A DNA stretch of 64,000 bases from NCBI RefSeq assembly GCF_007993755.1, contig NZ_CP042467.1, forward strand, positions 248,001 to 312,000, in the 5' to 3' direction. This DNA is from Microvenator marinus. Lineage in GTDB: Bacteria; Myxococcota_A; Bradymonadia; Bradymonadales; Bradymonadaceae. Below the pieces are notes generated by a model. It worked only from the letters and a program-made list of their open reading frames with translations, had not been told where the DNA came from and searched no databases. Shown in pieces: positions 16,994-25,488 of this stretch (position 1 is the stretch's first letter; each line of letters starts with the position of its first letter). Made by a program: the position numbers and the translations under genes.

Positions 16994-17638
16994 CTAAGAT
17001 TGGGCTTCAAGAGTCGGGGAGACCGGTGAGCGTGCTTCCTCGGGGTGAGTCCATGCCTCTTCCCAGGTATAGCCGAGGTCAGAAAGGCCAACCTCTTCTC
17101 CTTTGGGTCGCTCGAATCTTTCGATGTCCCAAATTCTGAACCCACGGAAGTTCGCTCCACGAAGCTTACGGCTTGCGTCGAACTCGTTAGGTCGAATTCG
17201 GATGACGTCGAGGTTAACGGACGCTGCCTTAGGGTCGTGAATACCTTTGTTAAGCAAGAGGATTACGTCCGGGCCATCTACGCGCATTCTCCTCAAGTCA
17301 AAATCATCAGACGCAGGTAACTTAAACTCGCCTTGGTCTGAAGCGAGGAGGAACGCTTCAAGGGTCGGGTATTTCTTACGGAGCGGTCCTTCTTCGTGCA
17401 GGAATTCGTAGAAGAGCGCACTGAGATTATCTTCGTGAATCATGCGCAGGAGCTTGTAAAAGTTCCACGCGTGAGTGTTCGGACCGACGAGTTGCTGAAC
17501 AGAACGAGTCTTTTTCTCGGCAACTTTCTGAAGCTTGAGCGTCTTCTCGTGACACTTCTTAAATTTTTGTCCGCTTCCGCATGGGCAAGGGTCATTCCGA
17601 CTCACGTCTTTAAACAATTCGGGATTCACTTCAGTCAT
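16994..17638 (-). CDS. SEC-C motif protein
   Basis: A 214-residue cytoplasmic protein whose N terminus has the zinc-binding SEC-C motif RNDPCPCGSGQKFKKCH (residues about 14-30), in the CxCx8CH form. In SecA and many small proteins this motif binds zinc and often contacts SecB or the ribosome. The remainder (about 50-214) is not recognisable: it includes a helical segment, then DVILLLNKG and a strand-rich part with RKLRGANFRGFRIWDIERFE. The function is unknown beyond the motif. Confidence 0.82.
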   Translation of the reverse strand: MTEVNPELFKDVSRNDPCPCGSGQKFKKCHEKTLKLQKVAEKKTRSVQQLVGPNTHAWNFYKLLRMIHEDNLSALFYEFLHEEGPLRKKYPTLEAFLLASDQGEFKLPASDDFDLRRMRVDGPDVILLLNKGIHDPKAASVNLDVIRIRPNEFDASRKLRGANFRGFRIWDIERFERPKGEEVGLSDLGYTWEEAWTHPEEARSPVSPTLEAQS

Positions 17639-17683
17639 ATTTAGGTCTCGTTTGAATCTAATCTCAATCTTAAGAGGCCCGCA

Positions 17684-18385
17684 TTAGCGGCGCCGGAACT
17701 GCATTTGCGCTTGCTGAGCAGGAGGAGCATCCAGATGGAACTGGTACCAGAGAAGGTTCCATCCGCGCATCTTCATCTTCTTGTTGTTCTGGAGCGCTTT
17801 AAGGTTCGAACTGGTCTTGTCGTCGGCCTTGATGTGCTCGAGAGCTCGGTTGAGTACTTTGATAGCTTCGTCTCGCTCATTGGTCTTCCAGAGGCAATAC
17901 GCATAGATATTCCAGAGAAGCGCTTCCTTCTTGTTGTGCTGAACTGCGTCCTCGAAGACTTCTTTCATTTCATCGTACTTCTTGCGCTTGTAGAGAAGGG
18001 TGCCGAGCATGGCTCGAGGTACCCAATTTTTCTTAAATGCCCGGCGCAAGTAGGGCTCAGCATCATCAAATTTCTTCGACATGTAGAGGATGTAGCCGAT
18101 CTGACCGTCGATTTGTGAGGAAACCAGAAATTGCCATTTACCGATTGGGTAGGCCGATTTCATGATCTCGACGCCGCGTTCAATCCTCTGGTTCTTCATT
18201 TCCTCTTGGGCAGAGTTCATGATGCCCTCGACCTGCTTCATCGAGCGACGGGCCAGAAGAATATAAGCCACGATGAGGGCAATGACACCGGGGCCAATCC
18301 CGTACCAAATCTTGCCACCAAGAACGGCAGAAAAGAGAGCCGTTGTGGCCACCGAAATTGCGATGGAGATCAGGAGATTATACAT
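17684..18385 (-). CDS. Membrane-anchored TPR protein
   Basis: A 233-residue protein with two N-terminal membrane helices (about residues 5-22 and 28-46), followed by TPR-like helices in the cytoplasm or periplasm (GYILYMSKKFDDAEPYLRRAF, LWNIYAYCLWKTNERDEAIKVLNRALEHI). The C terminus is Gln/Arg-rich. It lies 14 bases downstream of glyA in the same operon. Function unknown; a small assembly or tethering role is possible. Confidence 0.78.
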   Translation of the reverse strand: MYNLLISIAISVATTALFSAVLGGKIWYGIGPGVIALIVAYILLARRSMKQVEGIMNSAQEEMKNQRIERGVEIMKSAYPIGKWQFLVSSQIDGQIGYILYMSKKFDDAEPYLRRAFKKNWVPRAMLGTLLYKRKKYDEMKEVFEDAVQHNKKEALLWNIYAYCLWKTNERDEAIKVLNRALEHIKADDKTSSNLKALQNNKKMKMRGWNLLWYQFHLDAPPAQQAQMQFRRR

Positions 18386-18399
18386 GATTTAGAGTTCAA

Positions 18400-19641
18400 T
18401 CAGGGCACAGGAAACGATTGGCAAAATTCACGAACTTCTTGATTGATACGGCCAAGAGCGCTTTCGTCTTCGCGAGAAAGCACCGCTTTGTCAATCCATC
18501 CAACGATCGTATCCATATGCTCGGGCTTCATGCCGCGGGTGGTGATTGCTGCGGTTCCTATCCGCACGCCCGAAGGGTCGAAGGGCTTTCGCGTGTCGAA
18601 CGGAATCGAATTCGCGTTGGCCACGATGCCGGCCTTTTCCATGGCGACCGCAGCCGCTTTTCCGCCGACATCTTTCGACGTGAGATCCACAAGAAGCAAG
18701 TGGTTGTCGGTGCCGCCCGTAACCAGGCGATATCCGCGCGATAGAAACGCCTCAGCCATGGCTTTTGCGTTCGCGACCACCGTAGATGCGTAGTCCTTAA
18801 AGTCAGGCTGAGAGGCCTCATGGAGTGCAACGGCTAAGGCTGCGATGGCGTGGACATGGGGCCCGCCCTGACAAGCAGGGAACACAGCGCGGTCAATATC
18901 CTTTGCGAATTTATCTTTGCAAAGAATGATGCCTGACCTCGGTCCCCTTAGAGTCTTATGGGTGGTCGAGGTTACGACGTCGGCTACTGGAACCGGACTC
19001 GGGTGTACGCCTGCAGCCACAAGTCCAGAGATATGAGCAATGTCGGCCACGAGATACGCGCCGACTTCGTCCGCAATGGATTTGAAGGCTTCGAAGTCTA
19101 TCTCGCGAGGGTACGCTGAGGCTCCGCACATCAAGAGTTTTGGACGCTCCTGAAGGGCGATTCGGCGGACTTCGTCGTAGTCAATTCTCTCGGTTTCCGG
19201 ATTCACGCCGTAGGCCGAGGCTGTGTAGAATCGACCTGAGAAGTTGACGTTCCAACCGTGTGTCAGGTGACCGCCATGTGGAAGTCCCATACCGAGAATC
19301 TTGTCTCCGAGTTCAAGGAGCGCGTAGTACATCTCGAGATTTGCCGGAGAGCCAGAGTAGGGCTGAACATTGACGTGCTCAGCACCGAAGACACTCTTCG
19401 CACGCTCGATGGCCAGTCTTTCGATCTGGTCGACGAACTCTTGCCCCAGATAGTAACGCTTTCCGGCATAACCTTCAGCGTATTTGTTCGTAAAGACAGA
19501 CCCTGAAGCCTGCATCACAGCTTGCGATGCGTAGTTCTCGCTCGCGATGAGCCGGATGGTATTGCGCTGCCGGTCTTCTTCGTTGGAGATGATTTCCCAG
19601 GTAGTGGGATCGATTTCTTTTACGGCGTCCATCCACGACAT
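18400..19641 (-). CDS. glyA: Serine hydroxymethyltransferase
   Basis: The 413-residue PLP enzyme interconverts serine and glycine and supplies one-carbon units on tetrahydrofolate. The length is normal for bacteria. Motifs include NRYAEGYAGKRYYLG-like TNKYAEGYAGKRYYLGQE, the Asp/His of DIAHISGLVAAG, and the PLP-lysine segment VTSTTHKTLRGPRSG (Lys about 230). It starts five bases downstream of the Fe-S oxidoreductase gene. PurF and other one-carbon users lie nearby on the opposite strand. Confidence 0.97.
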   Translation of the reverse strand: MSWMDAVKEIDPTTWEIISNEEDRQRNTIRLIASENYASQAVMQASGSVFTNKYAEGYAGKRYYLGQEFVDQIERLAIERAKSVFGAEHVNVQPYSGSPANLEMYYALLELGDKILGMGLPHGGHLTHGWNVNFSGRFYTASAYGVNPETERIDYDEVRRIALQERPKLLMCGASAYPREIDFEAFKSIADEVGAYLVADIAHISGLVAAGVHPSPVPVADVVTSTTHKTLRGPRSGIILCKDKFAKDIDRAVFPACQGGPHVHAIAALAVALHEASQPDFKDYASTVVANAKAMAEAFLSRGYRLVTGGTDNHLLLVDLTSKDVGGKAAAVAMEKAGIVANANSIPFDTRKPFDPSGVRIGTAAITTRGMKPEHMDTIVGWIDKAVLSREDESALGRINQEVREFCQSFPVP

Positions 19642-19646
19642 AGATT

Positions 19647-21704
19647 TTACTCGGCTGCGGCCACGTGTGGCACTTCTGGAGCTTCATCGGCCAAATTCTC
19701 GGCCACGATCTCTGCAAGGTCTTTGAGAGGAATGCCCTCGGCACCCCGATTCTTGAGACCGTCATCAAACATCGTCAAACAGAACGGACACGCCACGGCG
19801 ATGGCGTCTGGGTTCGTCGCGAGAGCTTGGTCGGTTCTTTCGATATTGACGCGTTTGCCTTCGTGCTCTTCCATCCACATACGTCCGCCACCGGCACCAC
19901 AGCAGAAGCTCTGAGCCTTGTTCAGCTCCATCTCTTGGGCTTGGATGTTCGGAATCGAGTTCAGGATCGCGCGTGGAGCGTCGTAGGAATTGTTCCAACG
20001 TCCGATATAACACGAGTCGTGATACGTGATCTTGGTGTTCACAGCGGGCTTGAGACGAATCCGATTCTCGTTGATCAAGCTGTTCAAGAGTTCGGTGTGG
20101 TGGACCACTTCGTACTCACCACCGAGCTGTGGATATTCTTTTCCAATCGTGTGGAAACAGTGCGGGCATGTGGTGATGATCTTTCGCACCTTGTAGGAAT
20201 TTAGCGTCTCGATGTTCTGGGTCGCGAGCATCCAATAAAGGTACTCGTTACCAATGCGTCGAGCGGGGTCGCCGGTGCATCCCTCTTCTGATCCAAGGAT
20301 TGCGAAGCTTACGCCAGCGTTCTTGAGGATTTTTGCAAAGGCCTGAGAGACCTTTTTCTGCCGGTCATCGAAGCTTCCTGCGCATCCCACCCAGAAGAGA
20401 TACTCTGGCGGCTCAGCGAGTTCGCTAAGCATCGGGATGTCGAGGCCGTCGGCCCAGTCTCCACGATACGACGAGGAGATACCCCAAGGGTTGGAGTTGT
20501 TCTCCATATTCTTGAAGGTACGGCTGACCTCTGGGCTAAAGTCTGCTTCCATCAGCGCGATATAGCGCCGCATATCGATGATGGTGTCCACATGTTCGAT
20601 GAACACAGGGCAGTTCGCCACACATGCGCCGCACGTGGTGCAGGCCATGAGCTCTTCCTTGCTGATGATGCCACCGGCGAGCACGGGCCACTCATGGTCC
20701 TCGCCCACCGATTTCTTGCGGAGCACGGCTTCGCCTTTCTCCCTCATATGGTCTTTCAATTTGTGGATGACCATCATCGGGTTGAGCGCTTTGCCGGTGT
20801 TGAATGCTGGGCAGTAGTGCTCGCATCGTCCACATTCAGTGCACGCATAGGTGTCCAGGAGTTGTTTCCAGCTCAAGTCCTCTACTTTTGCGGCTCCATA
20901 GGACTCGATATTTTCGTCTTCCATATCGATGGGCTTAAGCGCACCGAGTAGACCGAGCTTGCGGAAGAACACGTTCGGCATGGCACCGATCAGGTGAAGG
21001 TGCTTTCCAAAAGGGATATAGCAAGAGAGCGCGCCAACGATGAGCAAGTGAGCCGAGAAGTTGATGTGATACATCCAAGGCTGGGCGACGCCGATATTTG
21101 CCATCTGGGCGCCTAACCAGGCCGCGATGGGTGTGTAAGCTGGGTCGTGAGCCAGTGCTTCACCTGCGAGTTGGATCTCGGCACCATTGGTGAAGAATTT
21201 CGTGATCATGAGCAATGAAATACCCACGATAATTACGAGGGCATCTATACTGTTCTTGATGTGTTTGGGGCGCACCACGTAACGGCGGACAGCAGCGAGT
21301 CCAAGCGCTGTCAATACGAGCGCGCCGGCCATATCCTGCAAGAAGAGGAGCAGGTTGTAGAGGGTATCCCCAATCAACATACTCGTATGGAAATTGTAGA
21401 AGATCCCGCGGACGAGATACTCCAATGTTTCCAGCTGCAAGATGACGAATCCCCAGAAGATGAAGAGGTGAAGCACCCCAGCTGGTTCACTGATCACGCG
21501 TCGTTGTCCGACTACGTAAACGAGGAATCCTCGAACTCTTTCACCGATCTGGTCAAAACCTGGCCGACCTGAGCCTGCCGCTACGTATCGAAGCAGCCAG
21601 TACACTATTCCGCCCGCAACTACGAAGCAGGACAGCGTGATTAGGGTTGTCGCTCCACGTAGGATGACCCAGATACCATCAACATACTCGGGATATGCGT
21701 CCAC
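19647..21704 (-). CDS. EtfD/HdrD-like membrane Fe-S oxidoreductase
   Basis: The 685-residue fusion has an N-terminal NarI-like membrane part with about five to six helices (residues about 10-250), a double 4Fe-4S ferredoxin domain (CTECGRCEHYCP at about 288 and CTTCGACVANCPVF at about 362), and two CCG cysteine-rich domains (GCTGDPARRIGNE ... CPHCFHTIGKEYP; CYIGRWNNSYDAPR ... CCGAGGG). This is the layout of EtfD, the ETF:menaquinone oxidoreductase typified by mycobacterial Rv0338c, which passes electrons from acyl-CoA oxidation to quinone. A role with other donors, as in HdrD/DsrK relatives, cannot be excluded. The start is GTG with GAGAGG upstream. No etfAB lies in the window. Confidence 0.88.
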   Translation of the reverse strand: MDAYPEYVDGIWVILRGATTLITLSCFVVAGGIVYWLLRYVAAGSGRPGFDQIGERVRGFLVYVVGQRRVISEPAGVLHLFIFWGFVILQLETLEYLVRGIFYNFHTSMLIGDTLYNLLLFLQDMAGALVLTALGLAAVRRYVVRPKHIKNSIDALVIIVGISLLMITKFFTNGAEIQLAGEALAHDPAYTPIAAWLGAQMANIGVAQPWMYHINFSAHLLIVGALSCYIPFGKHLHLIGAMPNVFFRKLGLLGALKPIDMEDENIESYGAAKVEDLSWKQLLDTYACTECGRCEHYCPAFNTGKALNPMMVIHKLKDHMREKGEAVLRKKSVGEDHEWPVLAGGIISKEELMACTTCGACVANCPVFIEHVDTIIDMRRYIALMEADFSPEVSRTFKNMENNSNPWGISSSYRGDWADGLDIPMLSELAEPPEYLFWVGCAGSFDDRQKKVSQAFAKILKNAGVSFAILGSEEGCTGDPARRIGNEYLYWMLATQNIETLNSYKVRKIITTCPHCFHTIGKEYPQLGGEYEVVHHTELLNSLINENRIRLKPAVNTKITYHDSCYIGRWNNSYDAPRAILNSIPNIQAQEMELNKAQSFCCGAGGGRMWMEEHEGKRVNIERTDQALATNPDAIAVACPFCLTMFDDGLKNRGAEGIPLKDLAEIVAENLADEAPEVPHVAAAE

Positions 21705-21750
21705 TCAAACCTCTCACAAAAGTCGCCGTTTGGTGCTTTCGGCAGGGCCC

Positions 21751-21779
21751 TACATAGCCGACGCCGTGTGCAACCGCAA
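21751..21779 (-). promoter_or_regulatory. Candidate promoter of the EtfD-like/glyA operon
   Basis: On the minus strand TTGCGG (21774-21779) is separated by 17 bases from TATGTA (21751-21756), about 50 bases upstream of the start codon. It shares its -35 sequence with two other candidates in the window. Partial match, low certainty. Confidence 0.33.
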
Positions 21780-21901
21780 CACTCCAACACACGAGTGAGC
21801 GGAAAGATTCTTCTGAAGATGTTGAATCTGGACTTTTAAGGTTGGCTGGGGGAGTCTAATCTCGCAAAAGCGCAAATTCAGAAAGCAGAGAGTGAGTTGT
21901 C

Positions 21902-23761
21902 ATGAGTGACATTGTACTTGGAATCGATCTTGGGACGTCCAATTCGGTGGTTTCGGTCATGTTGGAGGGCGAGCCAATCGTGATTCCGGATGAGGCAGGG
22001 AACCGAATTCACCCATCTATCGTGTACTTCTTCGAGGATGGCTCTACGGTTATTGGCAATGACGCGCGGCCCTTCTTGATGAAGGACCCGGCACACACGG
22101 TCTACTCCGCAAAGCGCTTGATTGGTCGTCCATTTGATAGTCCAGACCTTCGCGTCCTAATCGGGTCTTTCCCTTTCAAGATTGTGTCGTCTGGTGATGG
22201 TGCACCACGCCTTAATATCTACGGGGCGCTTCACCCTCCGGAAGGAATCTCAGCACGCGTTCTCTTGCATCTCAAAGAGCTCGCGGAAAACTACCTCGGA
22301 ATGTCGGTTTCCAAGGCCGTCATCACCGTACCGGCGAATTTTGATGAAGGTCAGCGTCGCGCCACCAAACGGGCAGGGGAGCTCGCCGGGCTCGAAGTCC
22401 TTCGTCTAATCAACGAGCCCACCGCCGCCGCGCTTGCCTACGGCCATGGGCAGAATCGTCGAGAGAAAGTAGCCATCTACGATTTCGGGGGAGGAACCTT
22501 TGACATTACGGTGCTCGAGATCCGACAGAACGTGTTCCAAGTCTTAAGTACTGCAGGCAACAGCTATCTTGGGGGCGACGATTTCGATAATCGCCTCGTT
22601 CAATCCATGCTCACAGCGTTCGAAAAACAGTACGGCTACGATTTGTCAGGCGAAGAGGTGATTATCCAACGCCTCAAGAACGTGGCTCAGAACATTAAGC
22701 ATCGTCTAAGCGAGCAAGATCTAGTGACGGCGCGCGTAAGCGAAATGGTTCCTGGCACGCTGACCGAGCTCGAGCTCGAGTTTTCGCTTTCACGCGACGC
22801 GTTTAATAAGCGCTGCGGGGATATCGTGGAGCAAAGCCTCACGACGTGTGAAGAGGCGCTTCAGATTGCCGGGATGCAGCGTGCCGAGATCGACCATCTT
22901 GTTTTGGTCGGCGGTACGACTCGCGTGCCCTTGGTCGCGCAACGCGTCCGAGAGTTCTTCAACCGCGAACCGGTCGCCGGGATCAATCCCGATGAAGTGG
23001 TCAGCGTGGGTGCAGCAATTTTCGGTGCGTCTATGATCGAGACCGAAGAAGCGCCCGAGCCTATGGCGCCTGCCATGCCCGTCTCGCATATGGATCATAT
23101 GTCGGACGACGAGTGGATCGAGGAGCTCGACGAGTTCGAGGAGGACACCGGGATCCATCGGTCCTCGCCGCCCCCGCTCCGTCAGGCTCCGCCAGAGATT
23201 CCTTCCTCGAACGACTGGGGTGCGACCGGGCAGTGGGAACATCGGCCGCAAACGCCTCCTGTGACTCCTGGTCAAATCCACGGTGGTAATGCCCACGGCG
23301 GGGATGCTTTTCAGAGACAGCCAGCCTATCAACCGGCACCGCAAGCACCTGCTCCAGCGCGCTCCCCGCTCTTGATCGACGTGACGCCCCACGCCTTGGG
23401 TATCGCCACGGTCGGTGGCGTGATGGACATTATCATCGAGCGTAACGGTTCATTGCCTCTGGCAAGAGCACGGCACTTCTCGACATCGAGGGACGATCAG
23501 ACCCGCGTCGTGTTGCCGATCTACTCGGGAAATAGCCGCCGGATCGAAGAGAACAGCCAGCTCGGCGTTCTGGAATTGGTGAATATCCCGCCGGGCCCCA
23601 GAGAAGATGTGCAGATCGAAGTTCAGTTCGAAGTAGACACCAACGGCATGCTCAACGTGCGGGCCACGGATTTGCGAACAGGCATGAACCAAATGGCGCG
23701 CCTCTCGATCCTGGGCGACTCCAACGCCGACTATTACGACACATCCGACCTCTTGATGTAG
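21902..23761 (+). CDS. Hsp70/DnaK homologue with long linker and no lid
   Basis: A 619-residue Hsp70 protein. The ATPase domain (residues 1 to about 378) is complete: GIDLGTSNSVVSV, INEPTAAALAYG, IYDFGGGTFDITVLE and LVLVGGTTRVPLV. In ordinary DnaK a short linker leads directly to the substrate domain. Here about 110 residues rich in Pro, Gln, His and acidic groups intervene before LLIDVTPHALGIATVGG (about 492), the start of the beta substrate-binding domain. The protein stops about 120 residues later, so the helical lid and the C-terminal EEVD-like tail are missing. No dnaJ or grpE is adjacent. It is more likely a specialised chaperone, comparable to extra DnaK paralogues in myxobacteria such as SglK, than the housekeeping DnaK. 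Confidence 0.92.
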   Translation: MSDIVLGIDLGTSNSVVSVMLEGEPIVIPDEAGNRIHPSIVYFFEDGSTVIGNDARPFLMKDPAHTVYSAKRLIGRPFDSPDLRVLIGSFPFKIVSSGDGAPRLNIYGALHPPEGISARVLLHLKELAENYLGMSVSKAVITVPANFDEGQRRATKRAGELAGLEVLRLINEPTAAALAYGHGQNRREKVAIYDFGGGTFDITVLEIRQNVFQVLSTAGNSYLGGDDFDNRLVQSMLTAFEKQYGYDLSGEEVIIQRLKNVAQNIKHRLSEQDLVTARVSEMVPGTLTELELEFSLSRDAFNKRCGDIVEQSLTTCEEALQIAGMQRAEIDHLVLVGGTTRVPLVAQRVREFFNREPVAGINPDEVVSVGAAIFGASMIETEEAPEPMAPAMPVSHMDHMSDDEWIEELDEFEEDTGIHRSSPPPLRQAPPEIPSSNDWGATGQWEHRPQTPPVTPGQIHGGNAHGGDAFQRQPAYQPAPQAPAPARSPLLIDVTPHALGIATVGGVMDIIIERNGSLPLARARHFSTSRDDQTRVVLPIYSGNSRRIEENSQLGVLELVNIPPGPREDVQIEVQFEVDTNGMLNVRATDLRTGMNQMARLSILGDSNADYYDTSDLLM

Positions 23762-23806
23762 AAATTTCGTCCGTGTGGGTTTGACATCGAGGCACGGGTT
23801 TGGAAT

Positions 23807-23840
23807 CCTCCGCTGGCCTTTTGTCTGGCGGAGGAGAGAA
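23807..23840 (+). promoter_or_regulatory. Hairpin covering a ribosome binding site
   Basis: CCTCCGC (23807-23813) can pair with GCGGAGG (23828-23834), which contains the GGAGG Shine-Dalgarno of the lipoprotein gene starting at 23842. A TTGACA lies upstream at 23781-23786. The pairing could limit translation, but there are only seven base pairs and no ligand domain is visible. Confidence 0.35.
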
Positions 23841-23841
23841 C

Positions 23842-24531
23842 ATGAAGTATTGGGCGTTGATTGCGGTAGGGCTTGTCTTTGCAGCCTGTGATAAAAACGA
23901 TGAGTTCGCTGAGGCTCCGAGTGTAGAAGCGCCAGCGCCTGCAGAAGGTGCTGCTCCCGCCAAGGGAAGTGCGACGGACTTGCCTCAAAATCATCCGACA
24001 ATGCCCACGAACGCACCTCAAGCGGGTGCAGCGCTTCCGGGTTCTCCTGTCAGTTTCAATAGCGTTGATGAGTTTGGCAAAACTGGAGCATTGCTCTGGG
24101 AGGCTCCAGAAGGTTGGGAGGCGCGCAAGCCCTCGAGCTCCATGAGACTCGCCGAATATATCGTGAACGCAGAAGCGGGCCCGGCGGAGCTCACGATCTT
24201 CTATTTTGGTGTGGGCGGCGGTGGCGGTGTGGATGCAAATATCACCCGCTGGATTGGCCAGTTTTCAAATCCTGACGGGTCGGCGGTTAACGCTGAGCGC
24301 AGTACCTTGGAGAGCCCCGTGAAGACGCACCTCGTGAGTGCCGAGGGAACGTTCAATCCGGGCATGGCTGGCTCGAGTCCTCCAAAGGAAGGTCAGAAGA
24401 TGCTTGGCGCGATCGCTGAGAGTTCTGTCGGCCTCTTTTTCTTTAAGTTGGTTGGGCCTAAGGCCACAGTGGATGCAAACGCGCAAGCCTTTGATAGTTT
24501 TGTAAAGTCTTTCAAGCCAGGTAAGTCCTGA
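23842..24531 (+). CDS. Putative lipoprotein
   Basis: The 229-residue protein starts at an ATG preceded by a strong GGAGGAG site. Its signal MKYWALIAVGLVFAAC has a clear lipobox. After an Ala/Pro-rich linker (about residues 20-60), the mature domain (about 75-229) contains WEAPEGWEARKPSSSMRLAEY, a Gly-rich loop (GVGGGGGVDANITRWIGQF) and FDSFVKSFK at the end. This resembles small beta-rich proteins that occur as lipoproteins in deltaproteobacteria. No function can be assigned. Confidence 0.8.
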   Translation: MKYWALIAVGLVFAACDKNDEFAEAPSVEAPAPAEGAAPAKGSATDLPQNHPTMPTNAPQAGAALPGSPVSFNSVDEFGKTGALLWEAPEGWEARKPSSSMRLAEYIVNAEAGPAELTIFYFGVGGGGGVDANITRWIGQFSNPDGSAVNAERSTLESPVKTHLVSAEGTFNPGMAGSSPPKEGQKMLGAIAESSVGLFFFKLVGPKATVDANAQAFDSFVKSFKPGKS

Positions 24532-24546
24532 GTTGGAGTTGTACCG

Positions 24547-25488
24547 ATGAGTTCAGAAATTCACGAGTTACCAGAGATCAAGCCATCATCGTGTTCGCAT
24601 GATACGCCACGCGAAGACGATCAGGGCAGCGTTGAGTTCCCGGCACGAGCGATGTCGGAGTGGAAGTTGCATCGCCGATGGGACCGAGCAGGTAGGCTGC
24701 TCGGTGAGCCCGCGATGGAGAGTTTGAGTCAAAAGCACGTGGTTGTGTTCGGCTTGGGAGGCGTAGGTAGCTTCACAGCTGAAAGCCTCGCGCGTACCGG
24801 GTTTGGCAAGCTTACACTGGTCGACTTCGACAAGGTATGCGGCACCAACACCAACCGGCAGCTTCACGCGATGAAAGGTACTTACGGCAAGTGGAAGGCC
24901 GACCTCATGGCGGAGCGCTGTTCGATGATTGCACCAGAGACTCACGTGATTGGCCGCCGAGCCTTCTACCACGAAGCGACGAGCGATGATTTGCTCGGAC
25001 CTGATGTGGATTATGTTGTGGATGCCATCGACAATATCAGCGCGAAAGTCCATTTGCTCAAGACGTGTCTGGAGCGGGGCATTCCCGTGGTCTCCTGTAT
25101 GGGTGCGGCCGGAAAAATGGACCCCACCAAGGTTCAAATCGACGACCTCTCCAAGACCCATACGGACCCATTGGCGAGGGCGGTTCGACGCATCATGCGT
25201 GAAAAATACGATATCGACACATCGAAGCGTACCGGTATCAAGACGGTGTTTAGCGTTGAGCCACGTCATGAGCCTCAAGGCCTTAGCTACGATGGTACAG
25301 CGGGCTTCGTGTGCATTTGCCCTACCAAAGGCAATAATTTGCACGGCTGTGAGACTCGCAATCTGATCGAAGGCACCATGAGTTTCATCACCGGGACCTT
25401 CGGTTTGATGGCTGCCAGTGTGGTCGTTCGCGACCTGACTGCTGAGTTCTTCCAAGAAGCCGAGAAGCCCCAGGCAAACCATGCTTGA
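24547..25488 (+). CDS. tcdA: tRNA threonylcarbamoyladenosine dehydratase
   Basis: This ThiF/E1-like enzyme uses ATP to cyclise t6A at tRNA position 37 into ct6A. The 313-residue reading includes the adenylation motif VVVFGLGGVGSFTAESLARTG, the nucleotide Asp in LTLVDFDKV, the NTNRQLHAM motif, and the family's VVDAIDNISAKVHLL and SCMGAAGKMDPT segments. Relative to known TcdA there are about 35 extra N-terminal residues. An in-frame ATG at 24652 would give the usual length, but the upstream ATG at 24547 has a GGAG site, so the longer form may be real. It overlaps purF by eight bases. Confidence 0.9.
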   Translation: MSSEIHELPEIKPSSCSHDTPREDDQGSVEFPARAMSEWKLHRRWDRAGRLLGEPAMESLSQKHVVVFGLGGVGSFTAESLARTGFGKLTLVDFDKVCGTNTNRQLHAMKGTYGKWKADLMAERCSMIAPETHVIGRRAFYHEATSDDLLGPDVDYVVDAIDNISAKVHLLKTCLERGIPVVSCMGAAGKMDPTKVQIDDLSKTHTDPLARAVRRIMREKYDIDTSKRTGIKTVFSVEPRHEPQGLSYDGTAGFVCICPTKGNNLHGCETRNLIEGTMSFITGTFGLMAASVVVRDLTAEFFQEAEKPQANHA

